Positions 1 to 9,708 of a stretch of DNA of 64,000 nucleotides are shown piece by piece. This stretch comes from Saprospiraceae bacterium (lineage in GTDB: Bacteria; Bacteroidota; Bacteroidia; Chitinophagales; Saprospiraceae). The stretch is from the NCBI GenBank assembly GCA_016714085.1, contig JADJNW010000003.1, positions 558,001 to 622,000 of the forward strand. The letters are read 5' to 3'. The first letter of the stretch is position 1. Each line of letters begins with the position of its first letter. The notes beneath the pieces were generated by a model that saw only the letters and a list, made by a program, of their open reading frames with translations, was not told the origin of the DNA and ran no database searches. The position numbers and the translations under genes were made by a program.

Positions 1-1
1 C

Positions 2-118
2 TTTCACCGAATAAAATCGCCGCTAATGTCTTTACTTGGAAATGAATTGGATGCTAACGACAAGAAGCTACTTTGGAATAGAAAAACTGTGGGTTCAAGT
101 CTAAATTCCATTTTTTAA
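2..118 (+). CDS. C-terminal end of an unidentified protein (cut by window edge)
   Basis: An open frame runs from the left edge to a TAA at 116-118 and gives 38 residues ending in GSSLNSIF. A stem-loop follows within 10 bases, as expected for a gene end. The fragment is too short to assign to a family, and nothing in it suggests a function. It is convergent with the SusD gene on the other strand. Confidence 0.35.
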   Translation, partial: FHRIKSPLMSLLGNELDANDKKLLWNRKTVGSSLNSIF

Positions 119-124
119 GAAAGT

Positions 125-194
125 AAAGCCAGGCTATGGAGTAAAATCTTTAAGCATCTTTATCATAATGCTCATTCACTCCATAGCTGGCTTT
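125..194 (-). terminator. Stem-loop between convergent genes
   Basis: A 17-bp inverted repeat (AAAGCCAGCTATGGAGT type) has arms at 125-142 and 178-194, with one bulged base and a 35-base loop. It lies between the partial plus-strand gene and the end of SusD and probably ends transcripts from both sides. The right side continues into TTTTATTTATT. Confidence 0.6.
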
Positions 195-216
195 TATTTA
201 TTATTCCAAATAAAAT

Positions 217-1791
217 CTATTGTTTATCCCAGAACACTCTTGTTGTCAAATCATCCTTTCCACCTATAGCCTGAACCGCATTCATATAGTTTTCTCGGTT
301 TTGAGCTAATTCATAATCAGGATAAGACAATCTTCTAACAAATCCACCATTGAGCAAATTATTAAAAAGATTAGGCTGCAAAGCAGGGAAGCCACTCCTT
401 CTGAAATTGGCCCATGCCTGTGTCCCATTTCTAATATAGGCAATCCAAAGTTGTGTATTGATCAATTCAAGCGCATCCGTTGCATTATATGCTACACCTG
501 GATCCGCAAGAAAAGTAGCTATGTCGGCATCTGAAACCGTTGTGGACTTTGGATACAACGCATATCTTTTTATATCTGCGGTTATTCCAGCTTCATAATA
601 TTGCTTGGCAGCAGCGTCTCCGCCAGCGATCCAGCCTCTGTGTGCAGCCTCTGCCAAAAGCAACGCAACTTCTGTATAGGTCACCCAGAAATCAGGAGCT
701 GTTAAAGATGCAACAACATTCACGTTCATCTGTGAATAATTATATCCTCCACCTTTTACACCTCTATAAGGCGCATTCACAAGAGCCGTATTGAGAACTC
801 CGATAGGAACTCCAAACTGATCTGCTATATTGGTATTAGGGTTTGGATCAGCCAAAGGCCCAGCCGGGTTGGCAAGAGTAGCTACAAGAAATGGTGTGCG
901 AGGATCGCTCGTCGCTTTCAGTTGATCTACGAAAGGTTCGGCTGCATAATAAAAATAAGGATTGTTATTTACAAGTCCTCCGTTAGCACCATTTGTAAAT
1001 AATGTACCGTCGTATTTTACATATGCATTATCATCATTGGAGGTCATTACGCCGCCACTAAAAGCAGCCGATACAATAGACTGAGCTTTGGTAGGATCAA
1101 CCTTTGAGTAGCGCATTCCCAATCTCAACAAAAGTGAATTACCCAATTTTTTCCACTTGTCAACCTGTGCTGCAGCATTACCGGTTTTAATCGAACCGCG
1201 ATCGCCATAAAAAAGGTCAGCAGCAACATAATCACCATTTGGATTCAGGGCAGCTACGGCTTCTTTGAGTTCTTTCTCTAGGTCAGCGTAGATAGCTGCA
1301 TCATCGTCATATTTCGGATAAAAATAGTCACTACCCTTAAGGAATGCTTGACCTGCATCGAAGTACGGAATATCTGCATAGCTGTCCACCAAACCCATGA
1401 ACACCTGGGCTTTCCAAATGCGCAACATACTAAGCAAGTTTCCACGATCGGTTTTTCCTTCTAATAGCGCTATGGCTTGCACCATGTTTTTAATAGCATT
1501 AGGATAGGAGCCATCCCATTTTCCATTATTGAAATTGTCATTATCTGTATTAAAATTATGACCCTCCGTAGCTCCTGAGTTGTGCGGATTCACAAATTGC
1601 TGCGCAATCGTGTGTTCTGTTTCCCAGCCTCCAAGGTGCGTGCGTTGTGCTCCAGCAAACAAAAGTGCGGGATCAATATCTGTCACCGCATAAGGATTTG
1701 TATTAATATCTACAAAATCCTCGTCGCATCCTCCAAGTGCAAGGAAGACTTTACTCATCAACAAAAATATTTTTATATTTTTCATAGTCAT
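217..1791 (-). CDS. SusD/RagB-family outer-membrane lipoprotein
   Basis: This is a surface glycan-binding lipoprotein that pairs with the SusC channel encoded just upstream. The 524-residue product starts with a short signal peptide and a lipobox (LGGC near residue 22), so it should be anchored by lipid at the outer membrane. The sequence after the Cys (DEDFVDINTNPYAVTDIDP) is typical of the SusD-like group 2 family, and the length is normal. Its ATG overlaps the SusC stop as TAATG, which implies translational coupling; a second in-frame Met two codons later could also be the start. The neighbouring AraR-type regulator and GH51 enzyme suggest arabinose-containing oligosaccharides as ligand, but that is inferred from context only. 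Confidence 0.93.
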   Translation of the reverse strand: MTMKNIKIFLLMSKVFLALGGCDEDFVDINTNPYAVTDIDPALLFAGAQRTHLGGWETEHTIAQQFVNPHNSGATEGHNFNTDNDNFNNGKWDGSYPNAIKNMVQAIALLEGKTDRGNLLSMLRIWKAQVFMGLVDSYADIPYFDAGQAFLKGSDYFYPKYDDDAAIYADLEKELKEAVAALNPNGDYVAADLFYGDRGSIKTGNAAAQVDKWKKLGNSLLLRLGMRYSKVDPTKAQSIVSAAFSGGVMTSNDDNAYVKYDGTLFTNGANGGLVNNNPYFYYAAEPFVDQLKATSDPRTPFLVATLANPAGPLADPNPNTNIADQFGVPIGVLNTALVNAPYRGVKGGGYNYSQMNVNVVASLTAPDFWVTYTEVALLLAEAAHRGWIAGGDAAAKQYYEAGITADIKRYALYPKSTTVSDADIATFLADPGVAYNATDALELINTQLWIAYIRNGTQAWANFRRSGFPALQPNLFNNLLNGGFVRRLSYPDYELAQNRENYMNAVQAIGGKDDLTTRVFWDKQ

Positions 1792-4700
1792 TAGAATTTG
1801 GCATTTAAACTAAATTGATAATTGCGGGTGGTTGGTAATGATGTATTCTCATAACCAGCCCTAAAATCTCCAGAAGATTGAATAGCTTCAGGATCAAGGT
1901 CAGGTAAGTCTTTGTAAAGAATTGCCACGTTTCTGCAAGAAGCAGTTAACGATAACCCCTTGATGAATCCTAGTCCCCTTGTTTTATTGAGTAGGCTTGT
2001 AAGATTATAGGAAACCGATACGTTTCTCAACTTAACAAAATCTGACTTAAATGTCACGATATCCCCCATTTGATTATTTCTGTAATCAGCATAGAATGCA
2101 GCAGGGTCAACCGCTTGGGTATTAGGCTCCCCACTTGATCTGTAGAAACCAGGGAATACAACCCCTTTCTCTCCCTCACGACGACCAACTAAAGACTGCT
2201 TGGAGTGTCCTTGTCTGTTAGCATTTAAAGCAGTAGAAGATATTACATACCCGCCCAGTTTATAGTCCAAGTGTATTCCGACACTTAGGTTTTTATAATT
2301 TAGGGTATTAGCCCAACCACCTGTATGCTTAGGAATCGAACTACCATAACTTACATAGTCGGCCGATGGAATTAAACGTCCCTGGTCTGTAAGGAGAATC
2401 CTGCCTTGATTATCCCTTAAATAGGTTCTTGCATAAATTTGGTTCATCGGTAATCCTACTACGTATCTCAATTGCCCAATAAATTCATTTCCGGTAGCAC
2501 CCCAGTTAAGTACTATGATTTCATTGATATTTTCGCCAACTGAGAGCACCTCGGTAGAAAGGAAAGCATTATTCCATGAAGTCGTCCAACTAAAATTCGG
2601 AGTTTCTACTGGTGTAACTTCAACTAAGAACTCCACACCACTATTCTTTAATGAACCGAGGTTTCGCTTTGAACTATTGTATCCGGAGGTATTGGATAAT
2701 TGAACATCCAAGATTTGATCTGTTGTTACTTTGTCAAATGCCGAAACATCAAGCATTACTTTATTGCCAAACAGCCTCAATTCCAGACCAATTTCTTTTT
2801 CTTCTACACTAAATGGTCGTAAGAACTGGTTAGGCGCAGAGTTTCCTGAAATAGTAGCCGTTGACTGACCATTAAATTGATTTTGAGCAATACCATAAGT
2901 AAGAAGTCCATCATAAGGATTTACGCCATTTGAACTTCCAACCTCTGCCCAGGACGCCCGCAGTTTACCATAAGAAAGCCAAGTCAGGTTTGGCAACAAC
3001 TCAGAGAAAACAAAACTACCGGAAATCGATTGGTAAAACTCGCTGTTATCATCAGGATTCAAGACGGAAAACCAATCCTGTCTGCCTGTAAAGTTTACAT
3101 ATAACATATTTTTAAATCCAAGTTCCGCCCAGCCATACAGAGAGTTAACTCTGAATTGGGAAAAGCCATAGCCTTGGTTTCTAACGCTACCATTTCCAAT
3201 GGAATAAAGGTCTCGAACAATAAAGTTGGAGGCACTCTGATTGAAGTTATTATTTTTAACTCTCCAAGTGTTTCCGCCGAAATTGGCATCAACCGAAAAT
3301 ATGCCAAACTCTTTGCCGCCACCGATCAGGAAGTCTGCGTTGACATCTGTCCCTTTGCCTTCTGATAAATTATAACCTCCTTTATACGTACCGTCTGCAT
3401 TCGTTGGTACGCTGGTGCCTATACCCCCGGGATCATGAGACTCTACAAAACTAAGGGAATAGTCATAGTTATATCTACCTTGCAGATACAACCATTCTGT
3501 CAGATCATATCTTAATGTAGCGGTGCCAAGAAAACGGTCTCTTTCATTTTCATACCTTTGTCCTGCTTGTATTGCATAGTAAGGATTTAGGAGTGTACCC
3601 TGAAAACCGGAAGTCAAGCTCTCCGTGCCATTAGCAGCTATTGCACTATTTTTGAAAGCCGATAAAGGAATGGAAGTAGCCATTCTGGTGAAGAAGTTTA
3701 CAGCACCTGGACCCTGGGTACCGATTTGGGGTGGATTAATCTGTCGCTCATTGGTATAGTTGATGTTAAACTGCAACTTGAGCTTTTGAGTAATGTTTTG
3801 ATTAATCCCCAAATTGACGATATTCCTTTTATACTCATTCGTCGGAGTAATACCTTCAGCATCCGTGTTTGAAAAAGAGGCTCTGAAGCTCCCTTTTTCG
3901 CTGCCGCCAGAAAATGCAACAGTATTGGTAAAATTTGTTCCCGTTTGTAAAAAGTCAAAAAGGTTATTTGGATTCGCAGAATAAGGTTGCAATGATCCAT
4001 CAAAAATAGGTGTGGGCACCCCATCTAAGCGCTCGCCCCAGGCAAACTGACCGGTAGTAGCAGCATTTGCGCCACTAGTTGGTCTTTTTCCGCCCGTACC
4101 TTGACCATATTCTGTTTGGAAATCAAAGAAATTCAAGGCCTCCTGCACAGTATAGTTAGAAGTAAATTCAACTCCAATGCCTTGATTCCTTCGACCAGTT
4201 TTCGTGGTGATGATGATAGCACCATTCGCAGCTCTGGAACCATAGATTGCAGCAGCAGTTGCTCCTTTCAATACAGTCATGCTTTCAATGTCATCCGGGT
4301 TAACATTTGACAAGTTATCCCCGAGATCTCGGTTAGTACCAAGACCATTCACACCTCGAGCTCCCTGATCAATCGGAAGACCATTAATTACAATAAGAGG
4401 AGCATTGTTTGCACCGGCAAACGCCACTTGTCCGCGTAAGCGAATCTGCATACTGGAACCAGCACCGGCAGCCGGGGGCGTAATATTAAGACCTGCGACC
4501 CGCCCTTCAAGAGACTCTATCACATTGGTCGTTCTGTTTTGCAGGAGTTCATCCGTATTAACGGATGTTACGGAATAACCAATTTCTTGGATTCCTTTTC
4601 AATCCCTAGCGCTGTCACTACTATTTCATCCAAGCTTTGAGCATCTTCCTCTAAAGCTATATTCAAATTGTTTTCATTGCCAAGCTTAATCTCAAGCGTT

Positions 4701-4933
4701 TTAAAACCGATGTAACTAAAAACCAAAGTGTTACCTGGAGAGGCAGCAATTTGAAATGTTCCATCCGTGTCTGAAACGGTACCTGTTAAACTTTCTTTTA
4801 CAGTAATATTTACCGCGATGAGCGGAGTACCATCTTTGGAAGAGGTAACAGTGCCGGTTATCTGCTGTGCCTTCGCCGCAAGGCTGCAAAGCAAAATAAT
4901 CAACACCAGGGCTGGTTTAGTTAGTTTCAACAT
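1791..4933 (-). CDS. SusC/RagA-family TonB-dependent transporter, split by a one-base frameshift
   Basis: This is an outer-membrane oligosaccharide importer driven by TonB. The first segment (4568-4933) holds a signal peptide ending in AKAQQ, a CarboxypepD_reg-like beta-sandwich (ITGTVTSSKDGTPL), and the SusC marker DEIVVTALGIEKESKKL. The second segment (from about 4570 down to 1791) continues with the plug (VIESLEGRVAGLNI, GSRAANGAIIITTK) and about 800 residues of barrel ending in NAKF. Restoring one G opposite the CC at 4579-4580 joins the two into KKLGYSVTSVNTDELLQNRT and gives one protein of roughly 1,040 residues, the usual family size. The break is therefore either a consensus error or a recent mutation. 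It is the first gene of the SusCD operon. Confidence 0.9.
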
Positions 4934-5332
4934 GTGAGTTAAAGTGTTTTAATTAAAAAATAACTATTCGTTTATATCAACAGTAATCAGAAAATCAGTT
5001 GTGTTTCATACATTTTGATTTATCAAAAATTTTAAATGCAAAATATATTGGTGTAAAGTCTTAAGTTTTTTATAGCAATACAATTATTTTCAATCGATTG
5101 AATTTTTGATTAAAAAAATAGTACTCGAATCCTGACCATATTTATGTAGACTGCTAAATAAACTTTGGGGCACATAACCAATTGCGTGATTTAAATTTTA
5201 AAACATTGATTAACATAATGCTTGAATATAGTATTAATGGTTTAGTTGAACTTTAACAAAAGGCGGACAGCATTCCAAAAATTTAAAAAGAAGTTTCTAC
5301 ATCCAGCCTCATTTTCTTCATTAAATTAAATC

Positions 5333-5351
5333 AAGTGTCAAATTTACACTT
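5333..5351 (-). promoter_or_regulatory. Candidate AraR operator overlapping a -7 element (susC side)
   Basis: The sequence is a perfect palindrome, AAGTGT-N7-ACACTT. On the minus strand its centre reads TAAATTTG (5339-5346), which matches the Bacteroidetes -7 consensus TAnnTTTG and faces susC. An identical half-site pair with the same 7-base spacing occurs at 8165-8183 upstream of the arabinofuranosidase. A repressor bound here would block the promoter. That the neighbouring NUDIX regulator binds it is inferred. No matching -33 TTTG was found at the expected distance. Confidence 0.6.
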
Positions 5352-5466
5352 CTTTTTCTAATCCCCTATTTTAAACCAATATTTTTTTGATAATTGTTCT
5401 TTTTTAGATTTTTCTTCTTCAAATCACAGGTATTTACGCTTTATCTTTCGTATTTTAAACAATTGT

Positions 5467-5491
5467 ACAAAATTTCCTGTAAAAATTTTGT
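5467..5491. promoter_or_regulatory. 25-bp inverted repeat in the susC-araR intergenic region
   Basis: The arms ACAAAATTT (5467-5475) and AAATTTTGT (5483-5491) are perfect 9-bp complements around a 7-base spacer. It lies 180 bases before the regulator start. It could be a second protein-binding site or a weak hairpin; it lacks a G/C-rich stem and a T-run, so a terminator is unlikely. Confidence 0.35.
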
Positions 5492-5641
5492 GCGTATTCA
5501 TTCTGAAGTATGGCATGGCTAGCTAAAGATACTTTTTAAAAAAATATCGACAAACAACCTGCCATGAGATTATTGGAGCATCATGAAATCTCCAACCGCA
5601 GGATTTTTTAAGTAAGATTTTTAAAAATGAGATAACTAAAT

Positions 5642-5649
5642 GATATTTG
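5642..5649 (+). promoter_or_regulatory. Possible -7 element of the araR-like gene
   Basis: GATATTTG is one mismatch from TAnnTTTG and lies 22 bases before the ATG, giving a short leader of about 15 bases. No clear -33 TTTG was found, so this is a weak call. Confidence 0.3.
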
Positions 5650-5670
5650 CACTTATTTTAATACAAAGAA

Positions 5671-6363
5671 ATGGATATTGATAGCTATAAAAAACATCAA
5701 AAAATTCTTGTTGCAGTTGACTGTATCATTTTTGGGTTTGATGGAAGTGAATTGAAAGCGCTTCTGATAAAAAGAGGATTTGAACCGGAAAAAGGCAGGT
5801 GGTCACTAATGGGTGGTTTCATTCGAGAAAATGAAAGTGCAGAAAAAGCTGCTATCCGCATTTTGTATAAGCTCACTGGAATGAAGGATATTTACATGGA
5901 GCAGTTGCACTCCTTTAGTGATGTGGATCGGGACACTGCGGACAGGGTCATCTCTATTGCTTATTTTGCTTTGATCAATATTAAGGATTATAGTGAGCAG
6001 TTGCAATTGGAGCACGAAGCCAAGTGGTTTCATTTGAGTAAAATCCCGCCGCTGATCTTCGATCACAAACAGATGTTGAAAAAGGCACAGAAAATGTTGC
6101 AGGAAAAAGTAGCAACCCATCCTATCGGATTTGAATTATTGCCCGAAAAATTTACGTTACCTCAATTACAAAGTTTATACGAAGCCATTTATGAAATGCC
6201 TTTAGATAAAAGAAATTTTAAGCGTAAAATCCTCTCACTCAATATTTTAAACAAGCTCAACGAAAAAGAAAAAGAATCCTCCCGCAAAGGCGCTTTTTAT
6301 TATGTATTTGATGAAGTTAAATATGAGAAATTACAGTCTGCGAATGGTGTAAAATGGTATTGA
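5671..6363 (+). CDS. araR: NUDIX-domain transcriptional regulator (AraR/NrtR type)
   Basis: This is a ligand-responsive DNA-binding regulator of 230 residues. Residues 10-140 form a NUDIX fold, but the catalytic Nudix-box glutamates are replaced: where an active enzyme has R-E-U-x-E-E, this one reads RILYKL after GGFIRENESAEKAA. The fold therefore probably senses a ligand rather than hydrolysing one. Residues 150-230 form a winged-helix region (TLPQLQSLYEAIYEMPLDKR, then NFKRKI) as in the NrtR family. In Bacteroides thetaiotaomicron a protein of this architecture, AraR, represses arabinose genes. The flanking GH51 arabinofuranosidase and SusCD pair fit that role. The symbol rests on architecture and context, not on measured ligand binding. 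Confidence 0.85.
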   Translation: MDIDSYKKHQKILVAVDCIIFGFDGSELKALLIKRGFEPEKGRWSLMGGFIRENESAEKAAIRILYKLTGMKDIYMEQLHSFSDVDRDTADRVISIAYFALINIKDYSEQLQLEHEAKWFHLSKIPPLIFDHKQMLKKAQKMLQEKVATHPIGFELLPEKFTLPQLQSLYEAIYEMPLDKRNFKRKILSLNILNKLNEKEKESSRKGAFYYVFDEVKYEKLQSANGVKWY

Positions 6364-6410
6364 TGAATATTGCATAAGTGCATCATTATTTTCATATTAA
6401 TTAAAAAACA

Positions 6411-6440
6411 GGATCAGAAAGGTACTAAAACCTCTGATCC
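6411..6440 (-). terminator. Intrinsic terminator of the GH51 gene
   Basis: A GGATCAG/CTGATCC stem (6411-6417 and 6434-6440) is followed on the minus strand by TGTTTTTTAA. It lies 37 bases past the GH51 stop and also separates that gene from the convergent regulator. Confidence 0.75.
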
Positions 6441-6476
6441 TTGTAAAATATGAAATAATGTATGAATCTTACGTTT

Positions 6477-8036
6477 TTATTTTAATTCCAGAACAACTAC
6501 CGAAAATGGCGGCATAGTGACCATCAATTGATCTCCTTTTTTTGTAAAGCCCCTGAAAGTAGCAGGTTTTATTTTATTCGGATTATCAAAAGTATTATGA
6601 TCCTGTAATTTCGGGGAACTTAAAATACTACCACTAATATTTGCCAACGCCGCACCATGCATGGTCAGATTCACTGTATTGCTTTTAGTCGGATCCACAT
6701 TTACCAGCGAAATGTGAATCGCCCCGTTCTTATCCTTAGAAGCAGAGGCAGAAATAGCAGGCAGTTCGCGGTTGCCGTTTTTATACATGATATTCTTTAC
6801 ATCCAATGGTAATAATGCTGCATCTTGATGTACATTATACATTTTCATTACATGGTAGGTCGGCGTCAATATCAATTTTTCTTCATCTGTTAAAATAACC
6901 GCTTGTAATACATTAATCGTTTGCGCCAGATTTGCCATTTTTACACGATCGGCATGATTATTAAAAATATTCAGCGTAGCGCCGGCGAGTACGGCGTCGC
7001 GCATCGTATTTTGCTGATATAAAAATGCGCCATTTGTACCGGGTTCTACATCGTACCAGCCGCCCCATTCATCCACGATCAGATCGACTCTTTTATCAGG
7101 ATCATACCGATCCATGATATTTTTATGCTTTATTATTAATTCATCCATTAATAATGCTTGCCGCATCGTGCTAAAATACTGATCCTCAGAGAAATCGGTT
7201 GCCGAACCTTTATTACCCCAGTTAATAACAGAATAATGATGCAACGCGATCCCTTCAATCAAATTTTTGGGGATATCCCGCATCATTACTTCCGTCCAAT
7301 GATAATCGGCATCGCTGGCACCTGACGCAATGCGTTGTATTTGTTTACTATTGGTCCAATCGGAAACAAAAGTTGCATATTGGCGATAAATATTCGCATA
7401 ATATTCCGCCGTCATATTACCACCGCAGCCCCAGGCTTCATTACCCATGCCCCAGTATTTTACATTCCAGGGCTTCTCCCGACCATTTTCTTTGCGCAAA
7501 TTAGCCATCGGGCTTACCCCATCATGATTGACATATTGTACCCAATCCGCGACTTCCTTTACTGTGCCGCTGCCCACATTCACCGATAAATAAGGCTCCG
7601 CGCCTAATAATTCGCACATATTCAAAAAATCGTGCGTACCAAAACTATTATCTTCGGTCACGCCGCCCCACCATTGATTGACCATCGTTGGGCGATCTTT
7701 CTTCGGTCCAATGCCATCTTTCCAATGATAGGTATCCGCAAAGCAGCCACCGGGCCAGCGCAAATTTGGTATTTTCAATTCTTTTAATGCTTGAACTACA
7801 TCATTACGAACACCATTCGTATTAGGAATTTTTTGATTATTTTCACCTACATAAAAACCGCCATAAATACACCTGCCGAGGTGTTCAGCAAAATGCCCGT
7901 AAATATGTTTATCAATCGTATATTTACCTTGATCGGCATTAATAATAATACTAGCATCAGCAGCTTGCTGTCCAAATGTAACTATTTGATTTAGAAACAC
8001 ATAAGTAGCCAATAAAAATATCCGCATCTTTTTCAT
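6477..8036 (-). CDS. Secreted GH51 alpha-L-arabinofuranosidase
   Basis: This glycoside hydrolase family 51 enzyme removes terminal arabinofuranose from arabinan or arabinoxylan side chains. The 519 residues begin with a signal peptide ending near FGQQ, so it acts in the periplasm or on the surface. Family motifs include GHFAEHLGRCIYGG, NLRWPGGCFADTYHW, the acid/base Glu in GMGNEAWGCGG and the nucleophile Glu in VDEWGGWYD. The C-terminal part is the usual beta-sandwich. The gene is transcribed alone from a region containing a palindrome shared with the susC side, so co-regulation by the adjacent AraR-type protein is likely. The start is at the first Met; a second Met three codons later is also possible. 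Confidence 0.94.
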   Translation of the reverse strand: MKKMRIFLLATYVFLNQIVTFGQQAADASIIINADQGKYTIDKHIYGHFAEHLGRCIYGGFYVGENNQKIPNTNGVRNDVVQALKELKIPNLRWPGGCFADTYHWKDGIGPKKDRPTMVNQWWGGVTEDNSFGTHDFLNMCELLGAEPYLSVNVGSGTVKEVADWVQYVNHDGVSPMANLRKENGREKPWNVKYWGMGNEAWGCGGNMTAEYYANIYRQYATFVSDWTNSKQIQRIASGASDADYHWTEVMMRDIPKNLIEGIALHHYSVINWGNKGSATDFSEDQYFSTMRQALLMDELIIKHKNIMDRYDPDKRVDLIVDEWGGWYDVEPGTNGAFLYQQNTMRDAVLAGATLNIFNNHADRVKMANLAQTINVLQAVILTDEEKLILTPTYHVMKMYNVHQDAALLPLDVKNIMYKNGNRELPAISASASKDKNGAIHISLVNVDPTKSNTVNLTMHGAALANISGSILSSPKLQDHNTFDNPNKIKPATFRGFTKKGDQLMVTMPPFSVVVLELK

Positions 8037-8164
8037 ATAATAATGGTCTTAGTTAGTTCATATAAAATTTTAAGTCTGTTCTCATTGTATTGACATTCAA
8101 AACGCTGGGAAAAATAGTTTTTTACTTTAGGCTATATGGCTTTGTGAGGCATACATAAAAAATT

Positions 8165-8193
8165 AAGTGTTAATTCAACACTTATCAAAAGTA
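8165..8193 (-). promoter_or_regulatory. Candidate AraR operator and -7 element upstream of GH51
   Basis: AAGTGT-N7-ACACTT occupies 8165-8183. Immediately upstream on the minus strand is TACTTTTG (8186-8193), a match to TAnnTTTG. Transcription would start near 8179, inside the palindrome, which is a standard position for a repressor site. The leader to the ATG would be about 140 bases. The rest of the 8037-8419 gap is AT-rich and holds only this site and the divergent xdhC promoter. Confidence 0.65.
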
Positions 8194-8362
8194 GCAATTG
8201 TTTTTTTAAAAAGAAATTTTTTCTGGCAAATTTCTTTTTAAAGTGATTTAAATACTATGCAAACGAATGATGCAAAAGAGGATCATGAGAGCGCTGTGCG
8301 GACAAGAGATTTGAAAGAAAGAAGGAAGTAGGCATAATAAATATAAAATAATTTCTACGTAT

Positions 8363-8394
8363 TTTGTAAATAAAACTCTTTTTGAGTAGTTTTG
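8363..8394 (+). promoter_or_regulatory. Bacteroidetes-type promoter of xdhC-like gene
   Basis: TTTG (8363-8366), a 20-base spacer and TAGTTTTG (8387-8394) match the -33/-7 consensus of Bacteroidetes sigma-ABfr promoters. The predicted transcript starts near 8401 and has a leader of about 19 bases. Confidence 0.6.
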
Positions 8395-8419
8395 TTACTA
8401 AATTGTGTAATAAAAAGTA

Positions 8420-9580
8420 ATGAAAGAAATAAAGGATATTATCCAATCATTCGACGAAGCGAAAAAGCAAGGTAAACGAACGGCATTGGCAACGGTAGTG
8501 CACGTGGATGGATCGTCGTACAGGCGTCCCGGCGCGCGGATGCTGATTACCGAGGAAGGATATTTGACAGGCGCAATCAGTGGCGGCTGCCTCGAAGGAG
8601 ACGCGCTGCGCAAGGCTTTGCTGGTGATGTCGCAACAACGGTCAATGCTCGTCACTTATGATACGATGGACGATGACGATGCAAAAATGGGGCTTGGTCT
8701 TGGTTGTAATGGCATTATCCAGGTTTTGATCGAGCCTATTGATATTCATGATCCCAATAATCCTATTGAGCTTTTAAAACTTATTGCTGCCAAGCGCCAA
8801 AAAGCGGTTTTAATTACATTATTTTCCCTGGAAAATAAAAAAGCACCGCAACCAGGCACTTGTTTGTTACTAAGAGAAGGCGAACGTATCGAAAGAAATG
8901 ATATAATATTAAAAGATATTCTCATACAAGATGGGATGCAGATTTTGGGCAGTAAACAGTCAATATTCAGGGCGTATCATTCTGAAAATCAACACTTAAC
9001 AGCCTTTATTGAGCTGGTAGAACCGACCGTTTCATTAGTGATAATGGGCGCGGGAAATGATGTAATTCCAGTAGTAGAAATGGCTGATATCTTAGGCTGG
9101 GAAACGACTGTGATAGACGGAAGAGCCAATTATGCAAAACAAGAGCGATTCACGCCCTCTTGCCAGGTATTAGTGGCAAAACCGGAAAATGTAATAAGCC
9201 AGATTGTAATTGACGAACGAACCTTTTTTCTTTTGATGACGCATAATTACAATTATGATATTGCTATGTTACATCAGTTGACGCAAAAAAATGTTACTTA
9301 TATTGGGATGCTGGGTCCTAAGAAAAAACTGGTGCGAATGCTTGGAGAGCTAGAAGAACAAGGAATTCAGCTGACAGAGGCGCAGCGATCGCGCATCCAT
9401 AGCCCCGTCGGACTTGATATTGGTGCAGAAACACCCGAAGAAATAGCCTTATCCATCATATCAGAAATAAAAGCCATATTAAGTGGTAAACAAGGATTAT
9501 TTTTAACCAAAAATCAAGGGACGATACACGCGCGTAGCGAATCTATTATTGAGCAAGTAAATATTTCTGATAAAAAGTAA
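8420..9580 (+). CDS. XdhC/CoxI-family molybdenum-cofactor insertion factor
   Basis: The 386-residue protein belongs to the XdhC family, which binds molybdenum cofactor, protects it during sulfuration and delivers it to xanthine-dehydrogenase-type enzymes. The N-terminal XdhC/CoxI domain shows GSSYRRPGARM and ISGGCLEGD. The C-terminal half is a Rossmann-like domain (VIMGAGNDVIPVVEMADILG) with GPKKKL and the ending SPVGLDIGAETPEEIALS. A likely client, the two-subunit molybdenum hydroxylase at 54.6-59.7 kb, is not adjacent. The gene is monocistronic here and diverges from the GH51 gene. Confidence 0.9.
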   Translation: MKEIKDIIQSFDEAKKQGKRTALATVVHVDGSSYRRPGARMLITEEGYLTGAISGGCLEGDALRKALLVMSQQRSMLVTYDTMDDDDAKMGLGLGCNGIIQVLIEPIDIHDPNNPIELLKLIAAKRQKAVLITLFSLENKKAPQPGTCLLLREGERIERNDIILKDILIQDGMQILGSKQSIFRAYHSENQHLTAFIELVEPTVSLVIMGAGNDVIPVVEMADILGWETTVIDGRANYAKQERFTPSCQVLVAKPENVISQIVIDERTFFLLMTHNYNYDIAMLHQLTQKNVTYIGMLGPKKKLVRMLGELEEQGIQLTEAQRSRIHSPVGLDIGAETPEEIALSIISEIKAILSGKQGLFLTKNQGTIHARSESIIEQVNISDKK

Positions 9581-9708
9581 AATTTTATAAAAATATTATA
9601 TACTATTTACATTCAGTATTTTATGCCATAGGCATCACAATGTGATAAAAATTATTATATAGTTTAAATACGCGCTCATTTACTCAAGATGAAATAACTT
9701 AAAGTTGC

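Larger units (their letters stand above)
4934..5670. other. Long divergent regulatory region between susC and the araR-like gene
   Basis: These 737 bases carry no credible gene. They contain the AAGTGT-N7-ACACTT palindrome at 5333-5351 and a second inverted repeat at 5467-5491. A susC transcript starting near the palindrome would have a leader of about 400 bases. Confidence 0.6.

Noticed and set aside
9600..9708. Terminator or small gene after xdhC
   Set aside because: The stretch is AT-rich with no convincing stem or coding frame.
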